A stretch of DNA of 64,000 bases from Lewinellaceae bacterium (GTDB lineage: Bacteria; Bacteroidota; Bacteroidia; Chitinophagales; Saprospiraceae), in assembly GCA_020636375.1 (NCBI GenBank), contig JACJXZ010000022.1, forward strand, positions 103,825 through 167,824, read 5' to 3'. Positions within the stretch are counted from its first letter, which is position 1, and every line of letters starts with the position of its first letter. Positions 8,856-18,535 of this stretch are shown here, in pieces. A program made the position numbers and the translations under genes. The notes below the pieces were generated by a model that saw only the letters and a program-made list of their open reading frames with translations, was not told the origin of the DNA and did no database searches.

Positions 8856-9986
8856 CTAATTGGAAAACAGCACAATTTTTTTCGCCGCAGATTTGCCGCC
8901 CTGTTCGACCTCCAGGTAAAAGCTGCCTGGCTTGTTTGCGGGCAAATTGACCTCGTCCCTGAATTCTCCGGAAAACTCCCCCAGGTCGTACTGGTAGATC
9001 AGGCGGCCGGCTTCGTTGTAGATGCGGATATTGGTCGCTCCGTTGTTCGGCAGGGTAAATTCCAGCTCGAATTCCTCTCCATCCAGTTCCAGAGAGAAGT
9101 CCTCGATGGAGAGGTTGCCGGCACCTTTCAAATTGATCCCCTTATCCCGGTTCACCTGGCCGGCTTCATCCGGGCCGATGTCTTCCACCTTAATCGCCGT
9201 CACTCTGGTTTCGCCGGTGATTGCGGTTTCTTCGCCGCTCTTTTTAAAATAGCGGTCAAACCATTCGCCGGGCATGGGCGCCACTTCGATCTCCATTTTG
9301 ACGGCCTCCTCGGGCTTGGTTTCGCAATAGGATTTTATAGGGCCGCTCTCCTTCATCTTCCTGCCGTCCCGGAGGAACTCCACGGTGATCTGGTCGCCTG
9401 GTTTGAGGGCGTGGATAGCAGCGCTGATATCCTGCCAGTCCAGCATCCGAAAACCATTGATGGCTACGATGTGGTCCCCGTCTTCCATGCCGATGGCCCT
9501 GGCCGTTGAATTGTCGATGATTTTAACCGTGACGCCTTCCTGCTCGTTTTCGCTTGTTTTGGTGGCGGAAATGCCCAGAAAAGGGTCTTTGCACTTATCC
9601 CTTTCCTGGCTTTTGCGCTCACTGCGGGTGCCAAAAGTAGCGGGCAGGGTGCGTTTTTTATCTTTGCGGTATAGATGGAGGGTAGCGCTCTGGCCCGATT
9701 TGTATTTGTGTATGATCTGCGTCAGGCTCTGCTCTTTTCCGGTCCGGTATTCATCGATCCCGTAAATATAGTCGAACGGCTGTACGGCCGCTCGTTCTGC
9801 TGCGCTGTTTTCGATAACCCGGGTAACGTAGCTGCCGTAAAGATTATCGAAGCCCAGCTTGCGGGCTTTTTCCCCGGAAAGCTGCTCGGAGTAAATGCCC
9901 AGAAAGGCGGCTTTTTGTGTTGTTGCCTGGGCCGGCAGGCAGCTCGCCCAAAGCAGGCCTGCCAGGAGCATAGTAAAGTATTTCAT
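8856..9986 (-). CDS. secreted PDZ-domain protein with T9SS-type C-terminal domain
   Basis: A 376-residue protein: signal peptide (MKYFTMLLAGLLWASCLPAQA), a first PDZ-like domain (about 25-120, FLGIYSEQLSG start) and a second (about 135-215, VKIIDNSTARAIGMEDGD...VAING). The final 65 residues (NIRIYNEAGRLIYQYDLGEF, then GSFYLEVEQGG) match the beta-sandwich C-terminal domain that directs proteins to the type IX secretion system. No protease domain is seen, so it is probably a binding or scaffold protein at the surface. The neighbours are unrelated; the upstream gene is divergent. Confidence 0.8.
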   Translation of the reverse strand: MKYFTMLLAGLLWASCLPAQATTQKAAFLGIYSEQLSGEKARKLGFDNLYGSYVTRVIENSAAERAAVQPFDYIYGIDEYRTGKEQSLTQIIHKYKSGQSATLHLYRKDKKRTLPATFGTRSERKSQERDKCKDPFLGISATKTSENEQEGVTVKIIDNSTARAIGMEDGDHIVAINGFRMLDWQDISAAIHALKPGDQITVEFLRDGRKMKESGPIKSYCETKPEEAVKMEIEVAPMPGEWFDRYFKKSGEETAITGETRVTAIKVEDIGPDEAGQVNRDKGINLKGAGNLSIEDFSLELDGEEFELEFTLPNNGATNIRIYNEAGRLIYQYDLGEFSGEFRDEVNLPANKPGSFYLEVEQGGKSAAKKIVLFSN

Positions 9987-10217
9987 CTTTCGTTTTTTTC
10001 TGGAGGCGGTATTTCGCCGCCGCCGGTAACACTTTTTGTCATTAAGGACTTCAACCCGAAAGACACCTGTCTGCCTTGGAGGGTTGCTTCCGGAGAGTAT
10101 GGCGGGTTACAAAGCCTGGGCACCTTCCGGGGAGGAGGAAAAAAATGCCGTTCTTCTTTATTCAACGCCCGCCGGTGGTTACCTTCGCAAGCTGTTGTTT
10201 CATCTACACTGAATAAA

Positions 10218-11579
10218 ATGAAAATTAACCTGATCCTTTTTGCCCTGGCGCTGGCTTTGTCCCTTTCCGCCTGTAAAACCAGGCAACCCATCCGCCCGGC
10301 TGAAGAATACGGCGCCCTGTTCGAGGAGCGGGTTTCCGTGATCAACATCCCGGTCGACGTGAATCTGCGGGAACTCGAGCGTTCGCTCAACCGGCAACTC
10401 AATGGCGTGATCTATGAGGACCAGAACCTCAACGATGGGGACAATATGAGGATCCGGGCGGAAAAACGGCAGGATATCCGCCTGGGAGTCGACAGCCAGC
10501 TCATCAAGTACAGGGTGCCGCTGTCCTTGTGGATACAGTACGACCTGGGCATTAGCAAGGTGGAGGCCGACGGAGAGTTGTCCATTGATTTCAAAACGGC
10601 TTTTGCCATCACGGAAGACTGGAATATCATTACCGTCACGGAAGTTGTCCGTCACGACTGGCTGAAAAAGCCCCGCCTGCGGATGGGGGTCGTCAACCTG
10701 CCTATCGGCTTTATCGCCGACCTGGTCCTGGAAAACAGCAAAAAGGCCCTTACCCGGAATATCGACAAGCTGGTGCAGGAGCAGTTTGCCCTCCGGGAAA
10801 TGGTCAGCGAAGCCTGGGGGAAAATGTATGAGCCCTTACTGGTCTCTGAAACCTACAACACCTGGCTGGCCGTCAACCCGCAGGCTATCGGCATGACACC
10901 TCTGGACATGAAAGGCGACAGGATTCGCGGCACTATTTTTGTCGAGAGCCTGCCCCGGGTTTTCATCGGCAGGGCGCCGGATAAAATCCGCCCGCTTCCC
11001 TTGCCTCCGCTCCAGCTGCGCCGGGAAGCGGGCGACGATTTCACCATCTACCTGAACACCGAGATCTCTTACGGGGAGGCCGAGCGCATCGCCAAAGGGC
11101 AACTGGTGGGAGAGACGTTCTCCCAGGGAAAGCGCTCGGTCCGGGTAGAAGATATCGAGCTTTATGGCCAGGGCAATAAGATTGTCGTGAATACCGCCCT
11201 CTCGGGAAGCTATAACGGGAGTATTTACCTCGTCGGGCAGCCCGTTTACAATTTCAACAAGAACTCGATTGAGATCGAAAAACTCGATTACGAACTGAGC
11301 ACCCGGAACTTCCTGCTCAAATCCGCCGGCTGGTTGCTGAAGAGCACGATGAAGAATAAGATCGAAGAGAATATGAATTTTCTGATGGACTACAACCTGC
11401 GGGAAATGCAGGGCCAGTTTCAGGAACAGCTACAGGAATACAAGATCACCGAAGATATTACCCTGAAGGGGGAACTGGAGCAATTGGCCATCCAAAATGC
11501 TTACCTGGCGCCGGAGTCCATCATCATCAGCCTGGCCCTGAACGGGCGCTTGAACATTAATGTAAAAGGGATCAATTAA
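10218..11579 (+). CDS. DUF4403 family lipoprotein
   Basis: The protein has 453 residues from the ATG at 10218, which is followed at once by a lipoprotein signal (LALALSLSAC, lipidated Cys at about residue 18). The open frame continues upstream to 9675, but that part lies inside the divergent gene and promoter region and looks non-coding. The body (VSVINIPVDVNLRELERSLN, YRVPLSLWIQYDLG, PLPPLQLR) matches DUF4403, a family of predicted outer-membrane-associated, tubular-lipid-binding-like proteins. The function is not established. The gene ends 7 bases from the convergent small lipoprotein gene. Confidence 0.8.
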   Translation: MKINLILFALALALSLSACKTRQPIRPAEEYGALFEERVSVINIPVDVNLRELERSLNRQLNGVIYEDQNLNDGDNMRIRAEKRQDIRLGVDSQLIKYRVPLSLWIQYDLGISKVEADGELSIDFKTAFAITEDWNIITVTEVVRHDWLKKPRLRMGVVNLPIGFIADLVLENSKKALTRNIDKLVQEQFALREMVSEAWGKMYEPLLVSETYNTWLAVNPQAIGMTPLDMKGDRIRGTIFVESLPRVFIGRAPDKIRPLPLPPLQLRREAGDDFTIYLNTEISYGEAERIAKGQLVGETFSQGKRSVRVEDIELYGQGNKIVVNTALSGSYNGSIYLVGQPVYNFNKNSIEIEKLDYELSTRNFLLKSAGWLLKSTMKNKIEENMNFLMDYNLREMQGQFQEQLQEYKITEDITLKGELEQLAIQNAYLAPESIIISLALNGRLNINVKGIN

Positions 11580-11586
11580 ACGGCCA

Positions 11587-11958
11587 TTAGCGCATTTTTT
11601 CCATCATCAGGAGGCGTTCCTTGCCGTTTTCGTTCATTTTAAGGACAAGAGAGTCGGCAGTCAGCTTTACGATCTCCACCGCCTTCTTCGTCGAAGCCTG
11701 GTTGAGGGTGTCGGTGGTATACAGATATTTGGCTTCGATGTAATAGTCCCCGGCCTCTTTGTAATTCAACGTGCTGGAGTAGGCGTAACCCTTTTCACCA
11801 AATGACATCGTTATCTCGCTGGGGTCGACGCTGATGGGCGCCCCCTCCTCGATCACGGCAATGCCCGACCATTTTCCTTCTATGAGGCGCTCATCCACCG
11901 GAGAACAGGCACTCAGGAGCAGCAGGATGAAAAATAACGGTTTGAAAGTATGGTTCAT
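11587..11958 (-). CDS. small lipocalin-like lipoprotein
   Basis: A 123-residue protein with a lipoprotein signal (FFILLLLSAC, Cys at about residue 18). The remainder alternates beta strands (IEGKWSGIAVIEEG, EITMSFGEKGYAYS, YYIEAKYLYTT, DSLVLKMNENG), resembling lipocalin-like DUFs of Bacteroidota. It probably sits in the periplasm or outer membrane. The specific ligand is unknown. Confidence 0.65.
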   Translation of the reverse strand: MNHTFKPLFFILLLLSACSPVDERLIEGKWSGIAVIEEGAPISVDPSEITMSFGEKGYAYSSTLNYKEAGDYYIEAKYLYTTDTLNQASTKKAVEIVKLTADSLVLKMNENGKERLLMMEKMR

Positions 11959-12052
11959 TTGCGATTCAGTTGTTGTGTCTATTTAAGAATTATTTGCCCG
12001 GCGCTTCAGTTGCAGGGCCCCGCAAATTTAAGAGAACATTAAAATTCAGACC

Positions 12053-12087
12053 ACAAAAGCCAGGGTGAACACACCCTGGCTTTTGCG
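12053..12087. terminator. hairpin terminator downstream of nhaD
   Basis: AAAAGCCAGGGTG pairs with CACCCTGGCTTTT over a short ACA loop, with T-rich flanks. It lies 40 bases past the minus-strand nhaD stop. Confidence 0.8.
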
Positions 12088-12125
12088 GTTTTCCTGCCGG
12101 ATAGGACGTTCCGGTGTTTCTGGCA

Positions 12126-13538
12126 CTAGAATAACAACGGGTCGAGAACCAGGAATGCCAGTGCCCCGCCGATGAAGCCGATAAATGCAAGCCAGGCCAC
12201 TTTGCGGAGGTACCAGATGAAGTCGATGCGCTCCATGCCCATGGCGGCGACGCCGGCGGCGGAGCCGATGATCAGCATGCTTCCGCCCGTACCCGCAGCA
12301 TAGGCGATGAAATGCCAGAGTTTGGAGTCCATGGGAAGGTCATACATACCCATGGAGGCGGCGACCAGAGGCACGTTATCGATGATGGCCGAGGCGAAGC
12401 CGAGCAGTATCACGACAATATCCTGGTTGGGGATCACCTTGTCCAGCCATTCAGCCACATACCGCAGGGTGCCGACCTGTATTTCCTGCCCCTCGTGCAT
12501 GACCGAGCCGAAGACGAGGCTTTCCAGGGCAGCGACGGCCATGAGGATGCCCAGGAAGAACAGGATGCTGGACATCTCTATCCGGGAGAGGGCCTTGTGG
12601 GCTGAGAACATGTGCCGCCGGGATTCGGAAAAATCCTCTTCAGGATGGATGTACTCAGAAACCAGCCAGACAACCCCCAGGCTCAGCATCATGCCGATGT
12701 AGGGCGGAAGGTGGGTGATCGTTTTAAATACCGGCACAAAAACAATGGCGCCCAGCCCAAGGTAGAGCATCACCGTGCTGCTGAGCAGTTTCTGCGCCTG
12801 CAGGTCGCCGGCGTCTTCGTCCAGCGTTATTTCCCCCTTGAATTGGGGCAGCAGCGTGGCAATGAAAGTAGGGATCGCAAAACAAGCGATGGAGGGCAGG
12901 ATCAGATAAGTGATCAGCCCCTGGGCTGAAACCTTGTTGCCGATCCAGAGCATCGTCGTGGTCACGTCGCCGATCGGCGACCAGGCACCGCCGGCATTGG
13001 CGGCAATGACGATCATGGAGACGAACCAAATCCGTTCGTTTTTATCCGTGACGAGCTTGCGCAGCAGGGTGACCAGCACGATGGTGGCGGTCAGGTTGTC
13101 GATGATCGCTGACAGCACGAACCCAAGGGCGCCGACGATCCAGAGCAGCCGTTTTTTGCTTTTGGTGCGCACGTAACTTTTAAGGACTTCGAAGCCCCGG
13201 TGCAGGTCGATGATCTCGACGATGGTCATGGCGCCGATCAGGAAGATGAGAATCTCGGCCGTCTTGCCCAGGTGGTGGAGCAGCGTGTTGTTGAACCCGT
13301 CGGCCGGGCCGCCGTGCCCGCCGCCCTCATGTCCGTGGCCGTCAACGGCAAACATGCTGAATACTTCCTCATGAGTGTCGATGACGGAAAGCCAGCCGTA
13401 ATTGAAGCCTATAGCCAGCAGGGCCCAGCATAGGGCCGCCATCATCAGGGCGGGAACTGTCTTGTCGAGGCGCAGGGGGTGCTCAAAGACTATCGTCAGA
13501 TAGCCCAGGATGAAACATAGGATTACTGCAGTGGTCAT
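12126..13538 (-). CDS. nhaD: NhaD-type Na+/H+ antiporter
   Basis: A 470-residue polytopic membrane protein with about 12 hydrophobic segments. Diagnostic stretches include IDNLTATIVLVTLLRK, NAGGAWSPIGDVTTTMLW and a second inverted-half motif, SAIIDNVPLVAASMG with GTGGSMLIIGSAAGVA. These match NhaD (ion transporter superfamily), which exports Na+ or Li+ in exchange for protons. A histidine/glycine-rich segment near residue 70 (HGHEGGGHGG) lies between the first spans and could be a metal or pH-sensing loop (inference). Na+ homeostasis fits a marine or saline habitat. The gene is monocistronic with a terminator. Confidence 0.92.
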   Translation of the reverse strand: MTTAVILCFILGYLTIVFEHPLRLDKTVPALMMAALCWALLAIGFNYGWLSVIDTHEEVFSMFAVDGHGHEGGGHGGPADGFNNTLLHHLGKTAEILIFLIGAMTIVEIIDLHRGFEVLKSYVRTKSKKRLLWIVGALGFVLSAIIDNLTATIVLVTLLRKLVTDKNERIWFVSMIVIAANAGGAWSPIGDVTTTMLWIGNKVSAQGLITYLILPSIACFAIPTFIATLLPQFKGEITLDEDAGDLQAQKLLSSTVMLYLGLGAIVFVPVFKTITHLPPYIGMMLSLGVVWLVSEYIHPEEDFSESRRHMFSAHKALSRIEMSSILFFLGILMAVAALESLVFGSVMHEGQEIQVGTLRYVAEWLDKVIPNQDIVVILLGFASAIIDNVPLVAASMGMYDLPMDSKLWHFIAYAAGTGGSMLIIGSAAGVAAMGMERIDFIWYLRKVAWLAFIGFIGGALAFLVLDPLLF

Positions 13539-13734
13539 TGGATGTTCTTGTTGGTATTAACGGTTTCGTTCGGGCGGTTCACGCCGCCAGGTAGCCCTAA
13601 GGGGCCGGCGAAGAATAACTTCCCCATTTGATACAGCTATTTTTCTCCGGCCCCTAAAATTATAATTTTCTTCCTGCTGAGCCTACCTTTTTAGGATAAT
13701 TCTGTAAAATGGGGAGTGGTATGCAGCTTTTCAT

Positions 13735-13742
13735 TAATTTTG
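13735..13742 (+). promoter_or_regulatory. Bacteroidota-type -7 element upstream of dusB
   Basis: TAATTTTG fits the TAnnTTTG consensus of the Bacteroidota housekeeping promoter. Its position, one base before an in-frame ATG at 13744, means transcription would start at about 13748, so translation more likely starts at the ATG at 13768. Confidence 0.5.
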
Positions 13743-13767
13743 CATGTTCATAGAAAAACGAATCAGC

Positions 13768-14766
13768 ATGGTAAAGATCGGTGATGTCGAGGTGGGTGAA
13801 TTCCCCTTGTTGCTGGCCCCGATGGAGGATGTCAGCGACCCTCCGTTCCGGGCCTTGTGCAAAGCTCACGGATGCGATATGATGTATACGGAGTTCATCT
13901 CCGTCGAAGGCCTGATCCGGGATGCGGACAAAAGCGTCCAGAAACTGGATATTTACGATTATGAGCGGCCGATAGGCATCCAGATATTCGGAGCGGAAAT
14001 GGACTCCATGATGCGGGCCGCCGCGATCGTCGAGGAAGCCCGCCCGGAAGTGCTGGACATCAACTACGGCTGCCCGGTCAAAAAGGTCGTTTGCAAAATG
14101 GCCGGCGCCGGCATCCTGCAGGATATCGATAAGATGGTCGAACTGACGGACGCGGTGGTGAGGTCGACAAAGCTGCCCGTAACGGTAAAGACCCGCCTGG
14201 GCTGGGATGAAAACACCAAATACATCGAAGAGGTGGCAGAACGCCTCCAGGATGTCGGCATTAAGGCGCTATCCATCCACGGGCGTACCCGAAAGCAGAT
14301 GTATAAAGGCGAAGCGGACTGGACGCTCATCGGAAAAATTAAGGAAAACCCGCGGATTCATATTCCGGTTTTCGGCAACGGCGATATTGACAGCCCGCAA
14401 AAAGCCCTGGAATACCGGCAGCGTTTTGGCGTTGACGGCATTATGATTGGCCGCGCCAGCATCGGTTATCCCTGGATCTTCCGCGAGATCAAGCATTTCT
14501 TCCAAACGGGAGAACTGCTGCCTCCGCCTTCGGTCCGCGAGAGGGTGGAAGCAGCCAGCGAGCACCTCCGCCGTTCCCTGGAGTGGAAAGGGGAAAAGCT
14601 CGGCGTCCTGGAAATGCGCCGCCACTACACCAACTACTTCAGAGGGTTTCCCGGCATTAAGGAATTCAGGAAGCGCCTGGTCACCGATGAAGACCCGGCA
14701 TCCCTGTTTGCCACCCTGAGCGAAATAGAGGAACACTTCAGCGATGCAGAGCTTGTCGTTCACTGA
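13768..14766 (+). CDS. dusB: tRNA-dihydrouridine synthase B
   Basis: The protein has 332 residues from the ATG at 13768; an in-frame ATG at 13744 is disfavoured because a -7 promoter element abuts it. Dus family hallmarks are LLAPMEDVSDPPFRAL, the FMN-binding barrel, the catalytic cysteine in NYGCPVKKVVCKMAGAG (about Cys109), TVKTRLGW, HGRTRKQMY and GNGDI. It reduces uridine to dihydrouridine in the tRNA D-loop using NADPH/FMN. The cca gene starts 35 bases downstream, so the two tRNA-maturation genes are probably co-transcribed. Confidence 0.92.
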   Translation: MVKIGDVEVGEFPLLLAPMEDVSDPPFRALCKAHGCDMMYTEFISVEGLIRDADKSVQKLDIYDYERPIGIQIFGAEMDSMMRAAAIVEEARPEVLDINYGCPVKKVVCKMAGAGILQDIDKMVELTDAVVRSTKLPVTVKTRLGWDENTKYIEEVAERLQDVGIKALSIHGRTRKQMYKGEADWTLIGKIKENPRIHIPVFGNGDIDSPQKALEYRQRFGVDGIMIGRASIGYPWIFREIKHFFQTGELLPPPSVRERVEAASEHLRRSLEWKGEKLGVLEMRRHYTNYFRGFPGIKEFRKRLVTDEDPASLFATLSEIEEHFSDAELVVH

Positions 14767-14801
14767 GCACGCAAGGACTGCGTCCATAAAAAGCATTTGT
14801 T

Positions 14802-16235
14802 TTGGTATTCAATATAGAGCCACACGAGCGTAAGATTTTTGAAGTTATCAGCCAGACGGCTGATGAACTGGGCTACCCGGCCTACGTGGTAGGCGGATAT
14901 GTCCGGGACCGCCTGCTGGCGCGCCCCTCCAAGGATATGGACATCGTATGCGTCGGCAGCGGTATCCGCCTGGCCCAGAACGTGGCCGCCAAACTGCGGC
15001 CCATCCCCCGGGTGACGGTCTATAAGCGCTTCGGGACCGCCATGCTGAAGCACCGCGACCTGGAGATCGAATTCGTCGGCGCCCGAAAGGAATCCTACCG
15101 CTCGGACAGCCGCAAGCCTACTGTCGAGGAGGGAAGCCTCGAAGACGACCAGCACCGCAGGGATTTTACCATCAACGCGCTGGCCGTCAGCCTCAATGAG
15201 TCGGATTACGGGTCTATTATCGACCCTTTTGACGGGCTGGAACACCTGGAGGCCAAGCTGATCAAGACGCCCCTGGAACCGGGAAAGACCTTTTCCGACG
15301 ACCCCCTGCGCATGATGCGCGCCATCCGCTTTGCCACCCAACTGGGGTTTGCCATTGACCCGGAGACCCTGCGCGCCATCAGCAAATTTCGCAACCGCAT
15401 CAACATCATTTCCAAAGAACGCATCACAACCGAGCTCAATAAGATCATCCTGGCCGATGAGCCTTCCGTCGGCTTTAAGCTGCTTTTCGATACCGGCCTG
15501 CTGCAACTCGTCTTCCCCGAAATGGCCGCCCTGCAGGGCGTGGACGTTCGCAATGGCCGCGCCCACAAGGACAACTTCTACCACACCCTCCAGGTGCTGG
15601 ATAACCTGAGCCGGAATACCCACGACCTCTGGCTGCGCTGGGCGGCTATCCTCCACGACATCGCCAAGCCGCCCACCAAACGCTTCCACCCGGAACAGGG
15701 GTGGACCTTCCACGGCCACGAAGCACTGGGGGCAACCATGGTGCCGCGCATCTTCAAAAATCTCCGGCTGCCGCTGGACCACAAGATGAAGTACGTGCAG
15801 AAGCTCGTCCGCCTCCACCTCCGGCCGATCAGCCTGACCAAGGAAAACATCACAGATTCAGCTATCCGCCGCCTGCTCTTCGAGGCCGGCGACGATATCG
15901 ACGACCTCATGATGCTCTGCGAAGCGGACATCACTTCCAAAAACCCGAAAAAGGTGGTTCGCTACCTGGAAAATTACGAGATGGTGCGCGAACGGCTCAA
16001 AGAGGTGGAGGAAAAAGACCACCTCCGCAACTGGCAGCCCCCGGTTTCCGGCGAACTGATCATGGATACTTTCAACATTCCTCCTTCGCGGGAAGTGGGC
16101 ATTATCAAAAATGCCATAAGAGAAGCTATCCTGGATGGGGACATCCCCAATGAGTATGAGGCCGCCTTCCGGTTCATGCTGGAAAAAGGCAGGGAGATCG
16201 GGCTGGTGGAGCATCAGAACCAGGACAATGACTAA
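14802..16235 (+). CDS. cca: CCA tRNA nucleotidyltransferase with HD domain
   Basis: A 477-residue enzyme with a TTG start at 14802. The nucleotidyltransferase core has GGYVRD and the DMDIVCVG metal-binding aspartates, then RRDFTINALA, DPLRMMRAIRFATQL and the EEL-type anticodon-like region. A C-terminal HD domain (WAAILHDIAKP, FHGHEALG) follows. It adds or repairs the 3'-CCA end of tRNAs. The HD domain in family members hydrolyses 2',3'-cyclic phosphates. It lies just downstream of dusB and ends before a GC-rich hairpin. Confidence 0.93.
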   Translation: MVFNIEPHERKIFEVISQTADELGYPAYVVGGYVRDRLLARPSKDMDIVCVGSGIRLAQNVAAKLRPIPRVTVYKRFGTAMLKHRDLEIEFVGARKESYRSDSRKPTVEEGSLEDDQHRRDFTINALAVSLNESDYGSIIDPFDGLEHLEAKLIKTPLEPGKTFSDDPLRMMRAIRFATQLGFAIDPETLRAISKFRNRINIISKERITTELNKIILADEPSVGFKLLFDTGLLQLVFPEMAALQGVDVRNGRAHKDNFYHTLQVLDNLSRNTHDLWLRWAAILHDIAKPPTKRFHPEQGWTFHGHEALGATMVPRIFKNLRLPLDHKMKYVQKLVRLHLRPISLTKENITDSAIRRLLFEAGDDIDDLMMLCEADITSKNPKKVVRYLENYEMVRERLKEVEEKDHLRNWQPPVSGELIMDTFNIPPSREVGIIKNAIREAILDGDIPNEYEAAFRFMLEKGREIGLVEHQNQDND

Positions 16236-16245
16236 TTAACGCGAG

Positions 16246-16271
16246 AGGCCCGGCTGTTTCCGGCCGGGCCC
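16246..16271. terminator. GC-rich hairpin between convergent cca and RRM genes
   Basis: GGCCCGGC pairs with GCCGGGCC over TGTTTCCG. There is no T-run; the position between convergent genes suggests shared termination. Confidence 0.5.
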
Positions 16272-16300
16272 CGCACAGGTTCGTTCAGACGTATGATCGA

Positions 16301-16624
16301 TCAGTATCTTCTGTCTCGGCCGCCGCCGTAGCCACCACCGCCGCCGTAGCCGCCGCCGCCGCCGCCTCTCCGGGGATTGTCTTCTTTCGGGCGAGCCTTT
16401 TTCACGACAATTGTCCTGCCATCGAGCTCTGAGTCGTTTAATTCATTGATAGCCGCCTGCGCTTCGTCATCGTTTGGCATTTCAACGAATCCAAAGCCTT
16501 TGGACCTGCCTGTAAATTTGTCCATAATGATCTTGGCGCTGCTCACTTCACCGTACTCTTCAAAGGTTTCCCTCAAAGTGTCTTCATGAGTGTCGAAACT
16601 CAGTTTTGCTACGAAAATGTTCAT
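16301..16624 (-). CDS. glycine-rich RRM RNA-binding protein
   Basis: The protein has 107 residues from the ATG at 16624; an upstream in-frame extension to 16693 has no RRM features. A single RRM carries RNP2 (IFVAKL) and RNP1 (KGFGFVEM), followed by a GGGGGGYGGGGGYGGG tail ending in RDRRY. Such proteins in Bacteroidota and Cyanobacteria bind single-stranded RNA; some are cold-induced, which is not shown here. It is monocistronic, with a long (over 100 bp) AT-rich leader region. Confidence 0.9.
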   Translation of the reverse strand: MNIFVAKLSFDTHEDTLRETFEEYGEVSSAKIIMDKFTGRSKGFGFVEMPNDDEAQAAINELNDSELDGRTIVVKKARPKEDNPRRGGGGGGYGGGGGYGGGRDRRY

Positions 16625-17134
16625 CACTAAAAATTTAAATTGTGGTAATTTGAGACTTTGATGAGTAGCAAATCCCGGCTGGAGTGGAGCCATTTGCTAA
16701 ACAAAAAAATGCTCATTTGTACTGTAAAGATATTTATTCTGCAGTAGGAAGTAAAGGGCAGGGCAGAAAAAGGGTGGGGGAATAGAAAAAGCCGCCCCTT
16801 TGCCCGAAGGAAAGGCGGCGGCTTTCTTTTTTCAGGAAAAAGTACCGCACAAGTATCAGGGACGTTTTTGGACCCTCGAAAAAAACACGTATAAGGCCGC
16901 CGGCGTGGTTCAGTAATCCCCTTGTCTCCGAGGAGAACCCTGACCCCCGATTGTTATCGGGGCTGGGGTTGAGGCCCGCCCTAGTCACGCCAAGTCTAAC
17001 CCTAATTTGTTGAAAATGTAGAGTCAAAACTTTTGATACTTGCACGGTGGCTGACAGCCCATTAGGCTGTCGGTGCCTACAAATTAATGAGGTTTTCCGT
17101 CAAAAGGCAACTTTGAATTGTAAAATTTCTGTTC
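16625..17134. other. intergenic region with bidirectional hairpin
   Basis: There is no gene. The hairpin at 16784-16830 pairs AAAGCCGCC with GGCGGCGGCTTT and is followed by T-runs on both strands, so it can terminate either way. A palindrome CCCCGAT...ATCGGGG lies at about 16950-16968, a member of a dispersed CCCGAT/ATCGGG family. The remainder is the leader of the RRM gene and 3' sequence of the barrel gene. Confidence 0.55.
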
Positions 17135-18226
17135 TTAACCTTTTTTTCGAGGCTTGATCTCCAGCATCAGGGAGATGATGTGGGAAAAAGTATTTTCCTC
17201 GCTGCCCAGGTCGGTGAAGGCGTAGTCGACTTTCAGGCTGGAAATGCCCAGGCCGACGCCCAGGCTGGGCCGCATCCGCAGGTTCTCGGTATTGTCGAAA
17301 TCCCGGATGCGCTGGAACTGGTTCAGCCCGGCACGCAGGTAGATGAACTGCTTGTAATCCGCTTCCAGGCCAAAGGCGGGGTCGATGCTGAACGGGCTGG
17401 CGGAAACCAGCGTGTTGCGCTGCCCGTCGGTGGTGACGATGAGGTCCAGTTCGGGCAACAGCCCCACGTTGCCCAGCCCGAACCGCCGGGCGGCGCCGAG
17501 GATGAGCTGCGGCTTGGTGATCTCCACGCTGTTGATCGGCACTTCGTTGTTGGTGAGTTCCAGCACTTCTTTTTCTTCTTCCGTAAAGCTGAAGGACCAG
17601 GCATTGAAGGTGGTCGTGATGTCTTTTGCCAGCAGGCCGAACTGCCATCCGTTGTTGCGGTATTGCAGGCCGGCATCCACCCCGAACCCCCAGGAAGTGG
17701 CAAAGGGGCCGATCCGCCGGTGCACGACCTTGATGTTGCCGCCCAGTTGCAGGCGGCCCTTTTGCGTTTTGAGGCGCTGGGCATAACTGAGCAGCAGGGC
17801 GTAATCCGCCGCGGAAAACTCGACGATATTGTCGAAATTAATGCTGCCGTCGCTCTCGTACAGGCTGAGGGTGTTGGGGATTTCGTCGATGCCGAAACGG
17901 ATCACGGACAACCCCAGCCGCCGGTCCTTGTTGGCCAGGGGCAGGGTGATGCCCAGGTAGTCGAATTTCCCGACGCCTGCGAACCACTCAGAATGCATAG
18001 CCCCCACCTGGAGGCTTTCCGACTCGCTCAGGTTGGCCAGCCCCGCTGGGTTCCAGACGCCGGCGGTGACATCCTCCGTGCTGGCAATGACGGCGTTGCC
18101 CAGCGCCTGCGCCCGCGCGCCTACGCCGATGGAGAGGAACTCGTTGCTGTACTTTTGGGCCCAAAGGGGCAGGGCGGCCCAGCTTGTTATCCATATCAAA
18201 ATGAGGAAGCGTAGTGATCTCTTCAT
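17135..18226 (-). CDS. PorV/PorQ-like outer-membrane barrel protein
   Basis: A 363-residue protein with a signal peptide (FLILIWITSWAALPLWAQ). The N-terminus (EFLSIGVGARAQALGNAVIA, then WNPAGLANL) is the classic start of PorV/PorQ and UPF0164-type FadL-like barrels. Later strands alternate (LGLSVIRFGIDEIP, LQLGGNIKVVHRR, LILGAARRFGLG, PSLGVGLGISSLKVDYAF) and the protein ends in an aromatic/charged strand. PorV and PorQ are outer-membrane parts of type IX secretion, but this could be a non-T9SS paralogue. It is separated from neighbours by repeats. Confidence 0.75.
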   Translation of the reverse strand: MKRSLRFLILIWITSWAALPLWAQKYSNEFLSIGVGARAQALGNAVIASTEDVTAGVWNPAGLANLSESESLQVGAMHSEWFAGVGKFDYLGITLPLANKDRRLGLSVIRFGIDEIPNTLSLYESDGSINFDNIVEFSAADYALLLSYAQRLKTQKGRLQLGGNIKVVHRRIGPFATSWGFGVDAGLQYRNNGWQFGLLAKDITTTFNAWSFSFTEEEKEVLELTNNEVPINSVEITKPQLILGAARRFGLGNVGLLPELDLIVTTDGQRNTLVSASPFSIDPAFGLEADYKQFIYLRAGLNQFQRIRDFDNTENLRMRPSLGVGLGISSLKVDYAFTDLGSEENTFSHIISLMLEIKPRKKG

Positions 18227-18431
18227 GCTTTGTGCTGATTTTAATTGCCGGGAGGAAAGCCCTGCTTTCCTGCTTCAGCAATCATAACGCAAGTATAGCA
18301 TTTTAAGTGTAAGGGGTGAGCTATGACGGGCATTTTTGTCTGCCCTGCGCTTATTATGGTGTGGTTCTCAGGAACCGAAAATTTTGTTGCTCGCGAGATT
18401 GTTCAGCAATGTGTGTCCGCCCGCAAGCTTT

Positions 18432-18525
18432 GAACCGCAGAGGCCGCTGAGAACCGCAGAGTATTCGCTTGACAGCGAATACTTTGTGACCTCTCTACGT
18501 GTCTCGGCGGCCTCTGCGGTTTAAA
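18432..18525. repeat. long imperfect palindrome
   Basis: The outer arms AACCGCAGAGGCCGC / GCGGCCTCTGCGGTT and the inner arms AGTATTCGCT / AGCGAATACT (loop TGAC) form a nearly 90-base hairpin between convergent-free genes. It has no coding content. It could be a mobile palindromic repeat. Confidence 0.65.
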
Positions 18526-18535
18526 CAAAAGACAC

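Noticed and set aside
9675..10217. N-terminal extension of the DUF4403 protein
   Set aside because: It overlaps the divergent PDZ gene and promoter sequence; a perfect lipoprotein signal starts at 10218.
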